From contig NZ_JARVSM010000007.1 in NCBI RefSeq assembly GCF_030209175.1, positions 62,001-126,000 of the forward strand: a DNA stretch of 64,000 nucleotides, written 5' to 3'. The position numbers were made by a program, and so were the translations under genes. Every line of letters begins with the position of its first letter. The stretch's first letter is position 1. This document shows, in pieces, positions 1 to 8,012 of this stretch. Origin of the DNA: Pseudomonas sp. efr-133-TYG-5 (GTDB lineage: Bacteria; Pseudomonadota; Gammaproteobacteria; Pseudomonadales; Pseudomonadaceae). The notes under the pieces were generated by a model, which did not search any database, was not told the DNA's origin, and saw only the letters and a list, made by a program, of their open reading frames with translations.

Positions 1-551
1 ACCACGTAGCCCATCAGGAACAACACCACGCCACCGCCGACCACCAGCAACAGCAGCGGATAGATCGACGCACTGACGATCTTCTGCCGCACCTCGTCCA
101 TGCGCTGGCGGTAACTGACATAACGGCCCAGCGCATCGCCGACCGCGCCGGTCTTCTCGCTGGACTGTACCAGCGCCACGTACAACGGTGGGAAGACCGC
201 CGACAACTGGCCCAGCGCCTGGGAGAAGGATTTGCCTTCGTACAGCAGGCGCACCAGTTCACTCAAGGTCTTGCGGGCGGCGGGCGCGGTTTCTTTTTCC
301 GCCAGGCTTTCCAGGGCATCGATCAACGGCAGGCCGGCGTTGAGCAGGGTGGTCAGCTCCTGGCTGAACAGCACCAGGTTGAACGTTTCGCGCTGGCGCA
401 GCCGCAGCGAGCGCCAGTGCCGCTCGACGTGCAGGCTGACCACGCGCAGGCCCTGATCTTCGGCGATGCGCCGTGCTTCGCCGGCACCGGGCGCCTCGAT
501 GCTCAGCGACACCACGCCGGCCTTGCCCACTGCCTTCAGATGAAAACGCAT
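1..551 (-). CDS. gspF: Type II secretion inner-membrane platform protein GspF (partial, N-terminal part)
   Basis: The reading frame runs off the left edge, so only about 183 N-terminal residues are present. The protein begins MRFHLKAVGKAGVVSLSIEA and carries the typical first GspF/PilC cytoplasmic helical domain (with motifs like FSQELTTLLNAGLPLIDALE and ALVQSSEKTGAVGDAL), followed by the first membrane helix (IVSASIYPLLLLVVGGGVVLFL). GspF is the polytopic platform that couples the GspE ATPase to pseudopilus growth. I place the start at 551 because a GGAG lies about 11 bases upstream. An in-frame ATG at 569 overlaps the gspG stop (ATGA) and is an equally usable alternative. Being next to gspG on the same strand supports co-transcription. 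The matching ATPase and secretin genes are on the other strand, from 14.6 kb. Confidence 0.9.
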   Translation of the reverse strand, partial: MRFHLKAVGKAGVVSLSIEAPGAGEARRIAEDQGLRVVSLHVERHWRSLRLRQRETFNLVLFSQELTTLLNAGLPLIDALESLAEKETAPAARKTLSELVRLLYEGKSFSQALGQLSAVFPPLYVALVQSSEKTGAVGDALGRYVSYRQRMDEVRQKIVSASIYPLLLLVVGGGVVLFLMGYV

Positions 552-565
552 GCCAGGTGCTCCGC

Positions 566-994
566 TCATTGCCAGTTGGTGACTTCGGCGTTTTCGCCTT
601 CGCCGCCAGGCTGGCCATCCTTGCCCATCGACAGCAGGTCGTATTCGCTGTTCTCGCCGGGGTAGCGGTAGGTGTAGTTACGACCCCAGGGGTCCTGCGG
701 CAGTTTTTTCTGCAAGTACGGGCCGGTCCATTTCGCTTCGTCGCTCGGCGCGGTTACCAGCGCCTGCAGGCCCTGTTCGGTGGACGGGTAGTGGCCGACT
801 TCCAGCCGATAGAGGTCCAGCGCCTTGCTCAGGCCTTCGATCTGCGCCTTGGCCACCTTGACCTCGGAGCGTCCCAGCTGGGCGAAGTATTTCGGCGCGA
901 CGATGCCGGCGAGCAGGCCGAGTACCACCAGCACCACCAACAGTTCGAGCAGGGTGAAACCGCGTTGGCCGCGCGGACGAAAATGCAGCTTCAT
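566..994 (-). CDS. gspG: Major pseudopilin GspG
   Basis: A 142-residue type IV pilin-like protein with the prepilin peptidase site and N-methylation motif GQRGFTLLELLVVLVVLGLL near the N-terminus. Cleavage would fall after the G before FTLLE. The rest has GspG signatures: GIVAPKYFAQLGRSEVKVAK, then LYRLEVGHYPSTEQGLQAL and DPWGRNYTYRYPG, the calcium-binding/C-terminal region of the family. Its length is normal for GspG. The start at 994 is chosen because GGGAGGT sits six bases upstream; the longer frame upstream has no such site. GspG polymerises into the pseudopilus piston of the T2SS. The gene ends in an ATGA overlap with gspF. No prepilin peptidase gene is in the window, so the chromosomal PilD is presumably shared. 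Confidence 0.95.
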   Translation of the reverse strand: MKLHFRPRGQRGFTLLELLVVLVVLGLLAGIVAPKYFAQLGRSEVKVAKAQIEGLSKALDLYRLEVGHYPSTEQGLQALVTAPSDEAKWTGPYLQKKLPQDPWGRNYTYRYPGENSEYDLLSMGKDGQPGGEGENAEVTNWQ

Positions 995-1113
995 GATGAC
1001 CTCCCGTGAGTGGCAGCCGTGTCGCCACCAGGGACTATGCAATTGCCATGCTCAGCCCCCGATAAAACCCGCTGCTGTGGCTGAGGCCCTTGTAAAACGG
1101 GGCTTTGCAGAGT

Positions 1114-1129
1114 CGGCACAGTGCTTGCG
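1114..1129 (+). promoter_or_regulatory. Candidate sigma-54 promoter upstream of the lytic transglycosylase gene
   Basis: The sequence CGGCACAGTGCTTGCG has GG (1115-1116) and GC (1127-1128) separated by exactly 10 bases, and it matches the -24/-12 consensus (TGGCAC-N5-TTGC) at almost every position. Transcription would start near 1140, about 60 bases before the transglycosylase start. No CCCC-N6-GGGG operator is seen upstream; a related palindrome lies just downstream at 1155-1168. Confidence 0.55.
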
Positions 1130-1154
1130 TACGGCTGATTCACGATCGGTCAGT

Positions 1155-1168
1155 GGGGCATTTCCCCC
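1155..1168. promoter_or_regulatory. G/C palindrome related to the putative MnxR operator
   Basis: GGGG-CATTT-CCCCC lies between the divergent gspG and transglycosylase genes. It has the same layout as the second site before mnxG (GGGG-AATAT-CCCCC, 1878-1891) and is flanked by the AGTGGGG and CCCCCAAT half-sites seen in the other candidate operators. It could serve the leftward gspGF operon or the rightward gene. No convincing leftward -24/-12 element accompanies it. Confidence 0.35.
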
Positions 1169-1198
1169 AATTTTTCCGGGCCGGTCAGGGGAGGCCCA

Positions 1199-1810
1199 AT
1201 GCTCAATCCATTCTGCGCAGGACTGCTCGGCTGCATGCTGTTGACCGGCATCGCCGAGGCTGATGTGTTTGTCTCCGTGGACGCCAGGGGCGGCTACGTA
1301 CTGTCCAACGTCCACCGCCCGGGACGCACCTACGAACGGGTGATCCACGAACCGCAAATGCCCGTGGCCAGTCTCGACGGGCAACCGCAAATGATCGCCA
1401 GCCAGCCCTACGCCGAGCTGGTGTCGGCGGCGGCTTCGGCCAACCAGTTGCCCGAGGCGCTGCTGCACGCGGTGATCAACGCCGAGTCGCACTACGACCC
1501 CGGCGCCACCTCGCCCAAAGGGGCTGGCGGGCTGATGCAGCTGATGCCCGACACCGCCCGGGAACTGGGGGTCAAGGACGTCTACGACCCCAAGGCCAAC
1601 ATTCAGGGCGGCGCCAGATACCTCAAACGCCTGATGACCCTGTTCAACAACGACATCGCCCTCGCCGTGGCGGCGTACAACGCCGGGCCCGATGCGGTGC
1701 TCAGCCGGGGCCGGGTGATCCCGCCGTTCGCCGAAACCCAGCGCTACGTGCCCAGCGTCCTGCGCCAGTACCGGCGCTTGCAGGGGCTGGCCGCGGACGC
1801 GCCGTTGTAA
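1199..1810 (+). CDS. Secreted lytic transglycosylase, SLT family
   Basis: A 203-residue protein with a signal peptide (LLGCMLLTGIAEA) and an SLT domain over about residues 70-190. The domain shows the family motifs AVINAESHYDPGATSPKGA (catalytic Glu near residue 96), GLMQLMPDTA, and the AVAAYNAGPDAV segment. Such enzymes cleave the glycan strands of peptidoglycan to leave 1,6-anhydromuramic acid ends. Small SLT proteins beside T2SS, T4P or T3SS genes usually open the cell wall for the trans-envelope machine, which is the likely role between gspG and the rest of the T2SS genes. The start has a GGGGAG site a few bases upstream. A sigma-54-like promoter precedes it. Function within this system is inferred from position. 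Confidence 0.88.
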   Translation: MLNPFCAGLLGCMLLTGIAEADVFVSVDARGGYVLSNVHRPGRTYERVIHEPQMPVASLDGQPQMIASQPYAELVSAAASANQLPEALLHAVINAESHYDPGATSPKGAGGLMQLMPDTARELGVKDVYDPKANIQGGARYLKRLMTLFNNDIALAVAAYNAGPDAVLSRGRVIPPFAETQRYVPSVLRQYRRLQGLAADAPL

Positions 1811-1828
1811 ACCCTGAACCCGGTTTTT

Positions 1829-1891
1829 CCCCAATGTCGGGGCAGGCGGGGCATCCCGGAAAAGCGGGGAAATGGGTGGGGAATATCCCCC
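1829..1891. promoter_or_regulatory. Two putative enhancer-binding (MnxR) sites upstream of mnxG
   Basis: Site 1 is CCCCAATGTCGGGG (1829-1842), a CCCC-N6-GGGG inverted repeat. Site 2 is GGGGAATATCCCCC (1878-1891). Further G/C half-sites lie between (1848-1855 and 1865-1870). They sit 50-115 bp upstream of the sigma-54 promoter at 1942, the normal place for NtrC-type activator binding. Very similar repeats precede the T2SS/csg operon, the csgBA operon and mcoA. Assignment to MnxR is inference. Confidence 0.6.
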
Positions 1892-1941
1892 AGCGCCTCA
1901 AGTCGGCGATGTAACTGATTGAAAGATGGGTGAATTTTTTG

Positions 1942-1957
1942 TGGCATGCGGATTGCT
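1942..1957 (+). promoter_or_regulatory. Sigma-54 promoter of mnxG
   Basis: TGGCATGCGGATTGCT carries GG at 1943-1944 and GC at 1955-1956 with the required 10-base spacing, and TTGC at -12. A T-run precedes the -24 box. The predicted start of transcription is near 1968, leaving a leader of about 46 bases before the mnxG ATG. Confidence 0.75.
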
Positions 1958-2013
1958 CCGGGGCATTTGTCGAGAATCATTCCCTGTGAGTACCCACGAC
2001 GAGGTTTGCGATC

Positions 2014-5000
2014 ATGGTTGGCATTCACCACGCTCCGTCTCTGTTGAACTGGCTGCTGTTGCTGGCCTCGATGCTCAGTGTCGAGGTGGCCAGCGCGGCC
2101 GTGCGCTGCGAGCGCAACCTGGTGGCCAATGTGGTCGCGTTCGATCAGCCGCTGATGTTCAACCGCCTCGGGGCACAGAACGCCAACGGCATGATGTATG
2201 CGCTGCGCCGCGATGTGGTCGACGAGCATGACGTGTCGCTGGCCTACGGCGGCGCGGCGGTGCCGGGCAAGGTCGCGCTGCGTGCGGACAAGCGGCCACG
2301 GCCGCTGGTGCTGCGAGTGGCCGCCGGCGACTGCCTGACGATCAACCTGCAGAACCTGCTCGACTACCAGGCCAACCCGAACAAGCACGTCGAAGGTCCT
2401 GAAGGCGAAGAGGGCGCGCCCGTGGCCAACGACGGCAAAGCGTTCAAGGTCGACGAGCAGGTTGCCGACCGCCATGTCGGCTTCCAGGTCAACGGCCTGC
2501 AAGCGGTGAACAGCATCGATGACATCTCCTCGTTCACCGGGCGCAATGCCAACACCCTGGTGCCGCCCGGCGCCAGCCGTTCCTATGTGCTTTATGCCGA
2601 GCGTGAAGGGGCGTTTGCCGTCAGCAGCCGGGGTGCGACCTTTGGCGGCGAGGGCGCGGCCGGCAACGTCGCCAATGGCCTGTTCGGCCAGGTCGTGGTG
2701 GTGCCCAAGGCAGGACGGACGTATCGCAACACCCTCACCGAAGAAGAAATGCGCCTGGCCACCACGGGCCGCACCCCCGCCGGTCAACCCATCGTCGATT
2801 ACCAGGCGCGCTACCCGCAACGCCAACCGTGGCTGCGCGAAGGCAAGGCCGGCACGCCGATCATCAGCATGGTCGACGGCAATGAAATCATCTCCAGCGA
2901 GAGCGACGCGATTGTCATGGGCAGCAACGCCGACGGCAGTTTCCCGCCCAGCACCTACCCGCTGGAGTCGGTGGGCAAACGCAACCCGGCGATCCCCAAC
3001 CGGCTCGAGCCGTTCCGCGATTTCGCCTCGCAGTTCCAGGACGAGACCGCCGCCACCCAGGCCTTCCCGGCGTATTGGGCCGACCCGGTGATGGCCCACG
3101 TGCTGGAGCCGACCCGCGACTCGTTCATGATCAACTACGGCTCCGGCGGCATGGGCGCCGAAGTGGTCGCCAACCGTCTGGGCGTGGGGCCGATGCACGA
3201 TTGCCTGTCCTGCGCCTACGAAGAATTCTTCCTCAGTTCGCACACCGTCGGCGACGTGGCGATGCTGGTGGATGTGCCGGCCAATGCCGGGCTGGAGAAC
3301 ATCGCCCCGGGCCAGACACCCAGTGCCGAACAGATCGGCGTGAAGGCCACCATGGCCCTGTATCCGTCGGAGCCGTCGAACGTCAATCACAGCTACATCG
3401 GCGACTTCGTCAAATTCCGCAACACCCATAACGGCCACGAGCAGCACATCTTCCACCTGCATGGTCATCAGTGGCTGTTCAACCCCAACGACGACAACTC
3501 CGACTACGTCGACGCCCAGGGCATCGGCCCGGGCGCCGGCTACACCTATGAAATCGCCAACGGCGGTTCGGGCAACCGCAACCGCGTGGCCGGCGATGCG
3601 ATCTATCACTGCCACTTCTACCCGCACTTCGCCCAGGGCATGTGGGCCATGTGGCGGGTGCACGACGTGTTTGAAGAAGGCACCCGGCTGGAAGTGTCGC
3701 AGCAGGGTGCCGACGGTTATCACAGCGAACCCTACGCGCTGCGCAGCGGCAAACCGGCGCCCGGCGCACGGGCCTTGCCGGACGGCGAAATCATCGCGGG
3801 CACGCCGATTCCGGCGGTGGTGCCGCTGCCGGGCAAAGCCATGGCGCCGATGCCGGGCAAAGTGGTGGTGGTGCCCAAGTTGGGCGAAACCCTGGTCGCC
3901 GGTCACGATGACGATGACGCCGCAGAGGCCGACGATGACGGTGAGCACCACGGCGGCAATGGCGCTGGACAAGCGATCGGCTCGCTGGCGCTGGTCGATC
4001 GCAGCGAAGCCAACCGCAACGCCGACGGCAGCCTGAAAAACCCCGGCTATCCGTTCTGGATCGGTGGCATGGAAAGTTCGGTCGGTCAGCGTCCACCGAC
4101 GCCTCCGCTGGACATGCTCGATGCCACCACCGCGCAGACCCTCAAGAGCAGTGGCAACGCGCTGTGGGCCAACCTCGATCCGGCGCAGTCCGGCGGCTGG
4201 AACGGCGGTCTGCAACGGCACGCCCTCGACGGCGTGGCGGCCGGTGGCGAGGCGCACACGGTGACCACCTCACTGGATTTCTCCAAGGAAGTCACCCGTG
4301 CCAAACCGATCTACCTGCCGGAAGAGGGCACGGAAGTCGAACAGGCGGCGATGGCCTTCCACGCGAAAAAGGATCACCCCAGCTTCGCCCTGTTGCCGGG
4401 CAATCAGATCGTGGCGCGGGCATTCCGTACCAACGGCGCCTTGCCGATGGCCGGCGCGCCGTACTACGAGCCGTGCATGGACGACCGGCAGAAACGCCTG
4501 ACCAGCAGCGCCGGCAGCGGCGAATTCAACAGCGGCGAGCGCATCGACGGGCTGTCGTTCGTCGGTGCCTCGACCTTCACCGCCGACCGGCCGCGGGTCT
4601 ACAAGGCGGCGAATATCCAGTTCGATGCGGTGTACAACAAGGTCGGCTATCACTTCCCGCAGGCGCGCATTCTCGCGTTGTGGGAAGACGCCTGGCCGGT
4701 CATCACCAAGCAGCGTCCGCCAGAGCCGCTGGTGATGCGCATGAACACCTTCGACTGCGTGCAGTACCAGCAGACCAACCTGGTGCCAGCCACCTACGAG
4801 ATGGATGACTATCAGGTGCGCACGCCGACCGACGTGATCGGCCAGCACATTCACCTGCCGAAGTGGGACCTGACCTCGGCCGATGGTTCTTCCAATGGCT
4901 GGAACTACGAGGACGGTGTGCTCTCCCCGGGCGCCGTGCAGGAGCGCATTCATGCCATCCGCGAGTTCAACCAGTGCCAGGCCAGCGATCCGCGCGACGG

Positions 5001-7845
5001 CACGCCTGCGTGCCCGAAAGCCAAGGCGCATCCATTCTTCGGCCAGTTCGGCCGCAGCGACTGGCTGGGGGCGCGCACGGCGATGCAGCGCTGGTTCGTC
5101 GATCCGGTGGTCAACGCCAAGGGCGTCGACCGTGGTCTGGGCACGATCTTCACGCACGACCACCTCGGCCCGTCGACCCACCAGCAGATCGGCCTCTACG
5201 CCACGGTGCTGGCGGAACCGGCCGGTTCCACCTGGTTCCACGCCGAGACCGGCGAGCCGTTGTACAGCGGCGCGCGCCAGGACGGTGGGCCGACCTCATG
5301 GCAAGCGGTGATCAACACCGGCGACCTCGACGGCGACGGCAAGAACGACAGCTTCCGCGAATTCTTCCTGGAGTACAGCGACTTCCAGCACGCCTATGAA
5401 GCCGGCGTCTACGTCGGTGCCGGGCCGAACGGCGTGCCCAACCCGCAAGCCTTCCCTGCCACCGCCGACAGCTTCCGCTACGCGATCAACCCGCCAGTGC
5501 GCAGCAACGCCAGCAACCTGCTCGAAGGCGTGCTCGAAGTGCAGGGCGGCCAGGTGCCGGGCTGCCCGAGCCGGCCATGTCCGCAGGCGATCTCGGTGGA
5601 TGATCCGGGGATGTTCGTCGTCAACTACCGCAACGAACCGCTGGCCCTGCGCGTGTATGACCCGAACAAGGTCGGCCCGGACGGCAAGCGCGGCATGCAG
5701 GCCGACGGCCTCGGCGGCGATCTGGCGTACGCCATGCAGAGCCGCACCGACCGCGCCATCCCGGCCATGAACCTGGCCCCGAACCTGGTCACGGCGGCGA
5801 CCGGCCCGACTGGCGGCACCACGCTGTTCCCGCCGCACATCAACAAGGGCGGCAGCGAGCCGGGCGATCCGTTCACGCCGATGCTGCGCACCTACACCGG
5901 CGACAACGTGCGGCTGCGGGTGCATGCCGGCGGCCACGAAGAAGAGCACAACGTCACCTTGCACGGCGTGAAGTGGCTGCAGAGCGGTTCCGGTTTCGGC
6001 AACAGCTCCAACTCCGGCTGGCGCGCGTCGCAGATGATCGGCATCTCCGAACAGATGGGCTTTGTCGCCCCGGTGTCGATGCTCTCCAGTTCGGCGGCGA
6101 CCACCGGCGACTACCTGTACTCGATGGACGCCTCGATCGAAGGCTACTGGAGCGGCATCTGGGGCGTGATGCGCAACTACACGGCCAAACGCAATGACCT
6201 CTTCGCCATCCCCAACAACCCGAGTCCGGCGGGCATGCGCAACACCGTGGCGTTCGAAGGCAGCTGCCCACGGATCAGCGCCAACCCCAACGGCATCGGC
6301 ACCCGGCCGACGGTGCAGCGCAACTACGAGGTGGTCGCGGCGCTGGCCAACGACATCCTCGGCAATGCGCTGGGCCTGACCATCGGCGATCCCGCCGGCC
6401 TCGGCCAGCATGTCGGCGGCCCACTGAATCCGGCGGGCGGCACCCTGGTGCTGAACTCGCGCACGGTGAGCATCCCGCAAGTCACCGTGACCGATCCGGA
6501 GGATGGCGCGACTATCACCATCGGTGGCCAGAGCGGACCGCTGCATGATCCGACCGCCATCCTCTATGTGCGCAAGTCCGACCTCGATCCGGTCAGCGGC
6601 AAGCTCAAGCCCGGTATTCCGGTCGAACCGCTGGTGCTGCGCGCGACAGCCGGTGATTGCATCAACATCACCCTGGAAAACCGTCTGCCGAGTGTGATGC
6701 CCGACCTGACCCAGACCGCCGTGATGCAGGGCCTGGTCAAGCGCGACCGCAACAGCGGCCTCGGTTCGACCACCTTCAGCAACAACCTGATGCGGCCGTC
6801 CAGCCATGTCGGCCTGCACGCGCAACTGCTGGCCTACGACATCACCAAATCCGACGGTGCCAACGTCGGCGCCAACCCGATCCAGACCGTGCCGCCGCGT
6901 GTCGGCAACAGCGGGGCCTACCCGAGCCGTACCTATCAGTACTACGCCGGACACCTGGAGCGTGAAGGCAAACCGGTCACGCAACTGGGCCGCAGCGTCG
7001 ACAACATCAACGCCACGGCGGTGGAGTTCGGCGGCCTCAATATCACCCCGGCGGACGTCATCAAGCAGCCGCAGAAAGGCCTGGGTGGGGCGATGAGCAT
7101 CCTGCCGATCGGCGCGACCTGGGTCGACGATGCGCGCAAGGTCAACGCCACGGTCACCGCACCGGGGCAGACGACTTACCGCGACTTCGCGATGGTCTGG
7201 CACAAGGCGCTGAACACCCGTTGGGCCAATGGCCGGCCGGTGGAAGGCATCGCGGCCGAGGGCCTCGGTGTGCCGACCGATCCGCAGGACAACTCGAGCA
7301 TGGCCATCAACTACAAGACCGAACCGCTGTGGTACCGCTTCGGCCTCGCCCCGGATGCGCCGTTCGGGCACGCCGAAGGTGCCGGTTACGGCGACATGGT
7401 CAACGCGCACATGGCCTACAGCAATGCGCTGGTCGGCGGCGATCCGCAGACGCCGGTGCTCTACGCCAAACCGGGGCAGCCGCTGCGTACGCACATTCTG
7501 ATGCCCAGTGGCGGCAGCCGTGGCACCACGTTCCAGCTCGACGGACACGTCTGGTCGGTGAACCCGTTCCAGGCCGAGAAGAGCGACACCGGCGGCTACC
7601 CGATGGGCACGCCAGGGGTGGGCTCGGTGCGCTTCGGCTACAACCCGATGTCGATGTACGTCGGCGCTCACGAGAGCGTCCTGCCGGCCGCGCACTTCAG
7701 CTTCATGATCCCCAGCGCTGGGGGCAGCAACGCGATACCGGGTGACTACCTGTTCCGCGACTACGCCGCCTACGGCAACACCTCGGGACTGTGGGGGCTG
7801 CTGCGGGTGACCAATGAGCCGGAACCGGCGCCGCAGGGGCAGTAG
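2014..7845 (+). CDS. mnxG: MnxG-type giant multicopper oxidase (Mn(II) oxidase)
   Basis: A 1943-residue secreted protein, close to the length of MnxG of P. putida GB-1 (about 1950 residues), one of that strain's Mn(II) oxidases. It begins with a signal sequence (LLNWLLLLASMLSVEVASAA). Copper-ligand motifs are visible: HIFHLHGHQW (His478, 481, 483, 485), HCHFYPHFAQGMW (His532, Cys533, His534), DHLGPSTHQQIG near residue 1050 and GGHEEEHNVTLHGVKW near 1310. The protein looks like repeated cupredoxin units. PLVLRVAAGDCLTINLQN (about 98-115) recurs as PLVLRATAGDCINITLEN (about 1540), and NYRNEPLALRV recurs as NYKTEPLWYRF. A His/Asp-rich acidic insert (DDDDAAEADDDGEHHGGN) lies near 635. The start follows GAGG and a sigma-54 promoter. 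It heads an operon with copper/redox helper proteins. MnxG oxidises Mn(II) to Mn(III/IV) oxides outside the cytoplasm and is a plausible T2SS substrate. Confidence 0.92.
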   Translation: MVGIHHAPSLLNWLLLLASMLSVEVASAAVRCERNLVANVVAFDQPLMFNRLGAQNANGMMYALRRDVVDEHDVSLAYGGAAVPGKVALRADKRPRPLVLRVAAGDCLTINLQNLLDYQANPNKHVEGPEGEEGAPVANDGKAFKVDEQVADRHVGFQVNGLQAVNSIDDISSFTGRNANTLVPPGASRSYVLYAEREGAFAVSSRGATFGGEGAAGNVANGLFGQVVVVPKAGRTYRNTLTEEEMRLATTGRTPAGQPIVDYQARYPQRQPWLREGKAGTPIISMVDGNEIISSESDAIVMGSNADGSFPPSTYPLESVGKRNPAIPNRLEPFRDFASQFQDETAATQAFPAYWADPVMAHVLEPTRDSFMINYGSGGMGAEVVANRLGVGPMHDCLSCAYEEFFLSSHTVGDVAMLVDVPANAGLENIAPGQTPSAEQIGVKATMALYPSEPSNVNHSYIGDFVKFRNTHNGHEQHIFHLHGHQWLFNPNDDNSDYVDAQGIGPGAGYTYEIANGGSGNRNRVAGDAIYHCHFYPHFAQGMWAMWRVHDVFEEGTRLEVSQQGADGYHSEPYALRSGKPAPGARALPDGEIIAGTPIPAVVPLPGKAMAPMPGKVVVVPKLGETLVAGHDDDDAAEADDDGEHHGGNGAGQAIGSLALVDRSEANRNADGSLKNPGYPFWIGGMESSVGQRPPTPPLDMLDATTAQTLKSSGNALWANLDPAQSGGWNGGLQRHALDGVAAGGEAHTVTTSLDFSKEVTRAKPIYLPEEGTEVEQAAMAFHAKKDHPSFALLPGNQIVARAFRTNGALPMAGAPYYEPCMDDRQKRLTSSAGSGEFNSGERIDGLSFVGASTFTADRPRVYKAANIQFDAVYNKVGYHFPQARILALWEDAWPVITKQRPPEPLVMRMNTFDCVQYQQTNLVPATYEMDDYQVRTPTDVIGQHIHLPKWDLTSADGSSNGWNYEDGVLSPGAVQERIHAIREFNQCQASDPRDGTPACPKAKAHPFFGQFGRSDWLGARTAMQRWFVDPVVNAKGVDRGLGTIFTHDHLGPSTHQQIGLYATVLAEPAGSTWFHAETGEPLYSGARQDGGPTSWQAVINTGDLDGDGKNDSFREFFLEYSDFQHAYEAGVYVGAGPNGVPNPQAFPATADSFRYAINPPVRSNASNLLEGVLEVQGGQVPGCPSRPCPQAISVDDPGMFVVNYRNEPLALRVYDPNKVGPDGKRGMQADGLGGDLAYAMQSRTDRAIPAMNLAPNLVTAATGPTGGTTLFPPHINKGGSEPGDPFTPMLRTYTGDNVRLRVHAGGHEEEHNVTLHGVKWLQSGSGFGNSSNSGWRASQMIGISEQMGFVAPVSMLSSSAATTGDYLYSMDASIEGYWSGIWGVMRNYTAKRNDLFAIPNNPSPAGMRNTVAFEGSCPRISANPNGIGTRPTVQRNYEVVAALANDILGNALGLTIGDPAGLGQHVGGPLNPAGGTLVLNSRTVSIPQVTVTDPEDGATITIGGQSGPLHDPTAILYVRKSDLDPVSGKLKPGIPVEPLVLRATAGDCINITLENRLPSVMPDLTQTAVMQGLVKRDRNSGLGSTTFSNNLMRPSSHVGLHAQLLAYDITKSDGANVGANPIQTVPPRVGNSGAYPSRTYQYYAGHLEREGKPVTQLGRSVDNINATAVEFGGLNITPADVIKQPQKGLGGAMSILPIGATWVDDARKVNATVTAPGQTTYRDFAMVWHKALNTRWANGRPVEGIAAEGLGVPTDPQDNSSMAINYKTEPLWYRFGLAPDAPFGHAEGAGYGDMVNAHMAYSNALVGGDPQTPVLYAKPGQPLRTHILMPSGGSRGTTFQLDGHVWSVNPFQAEKSDTGGYPMGTPGVGSVRFGYNPMSMYVGAHESVLPAAHFSFMIPSAGGSNAIPGDYLFRDYAAYGNTSGLWGLLRVTNEPEPAPQGQ

Positions 7846-7867
7846 CCCATGCCGGTGGATGCAAAAG

Positions 7868-7975
7868 CCTGTGGGAGCGAGCCTGCTCGCGAATGAAAGC
7901 AACGCGGTTTCGAGGGGTGAGGCGTCTGACGCCTTCGTCGGAACGCCGCCCGGAGCCAGCTCGCTCCCACAGGGG
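7868..7975. repeat. Pair of inverted REP sequences (REPIN-like)
   Basis: A Pseudomonas REP core, CCTGTGGGAGCGAGCCTGCT, at 7868-7890 is followed about 60 bp later by its inverted counterpart (CCAGCTCGCTCCCACAGG, 7956-7973). The pair fills most of the gap between mnxG and the next gene and may modulate expression of the downstream genes. REP sequences of this type are typical of the P. fluorescens group. Confidence 0.85.
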
Positions 7976-8012
7976 CGGTGGTGTTTCAGAAAACGTGTCA
8001 GGGGAGAGCGGC

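Noticed and set aside
1034..1062. Leftward sigma-54 promoter for gspGF
   Set aside because: Candidates have either a poor -24 box (GGGCTG) or a poor -12 box (AGTC); none is convincing.
1744..4257. Long open frame (837 residues) on the minus strand opposite mnxG
   Set aside because: It is a shadow of GC-rich codon bias: His/Arg/Val-rich, no ribosome site, fully covered by the well-supported mnxG frame. The same holds for 5296-7902, 10524-13346, 18651-20528, 34444-37920 and similar opposite-strand frames.
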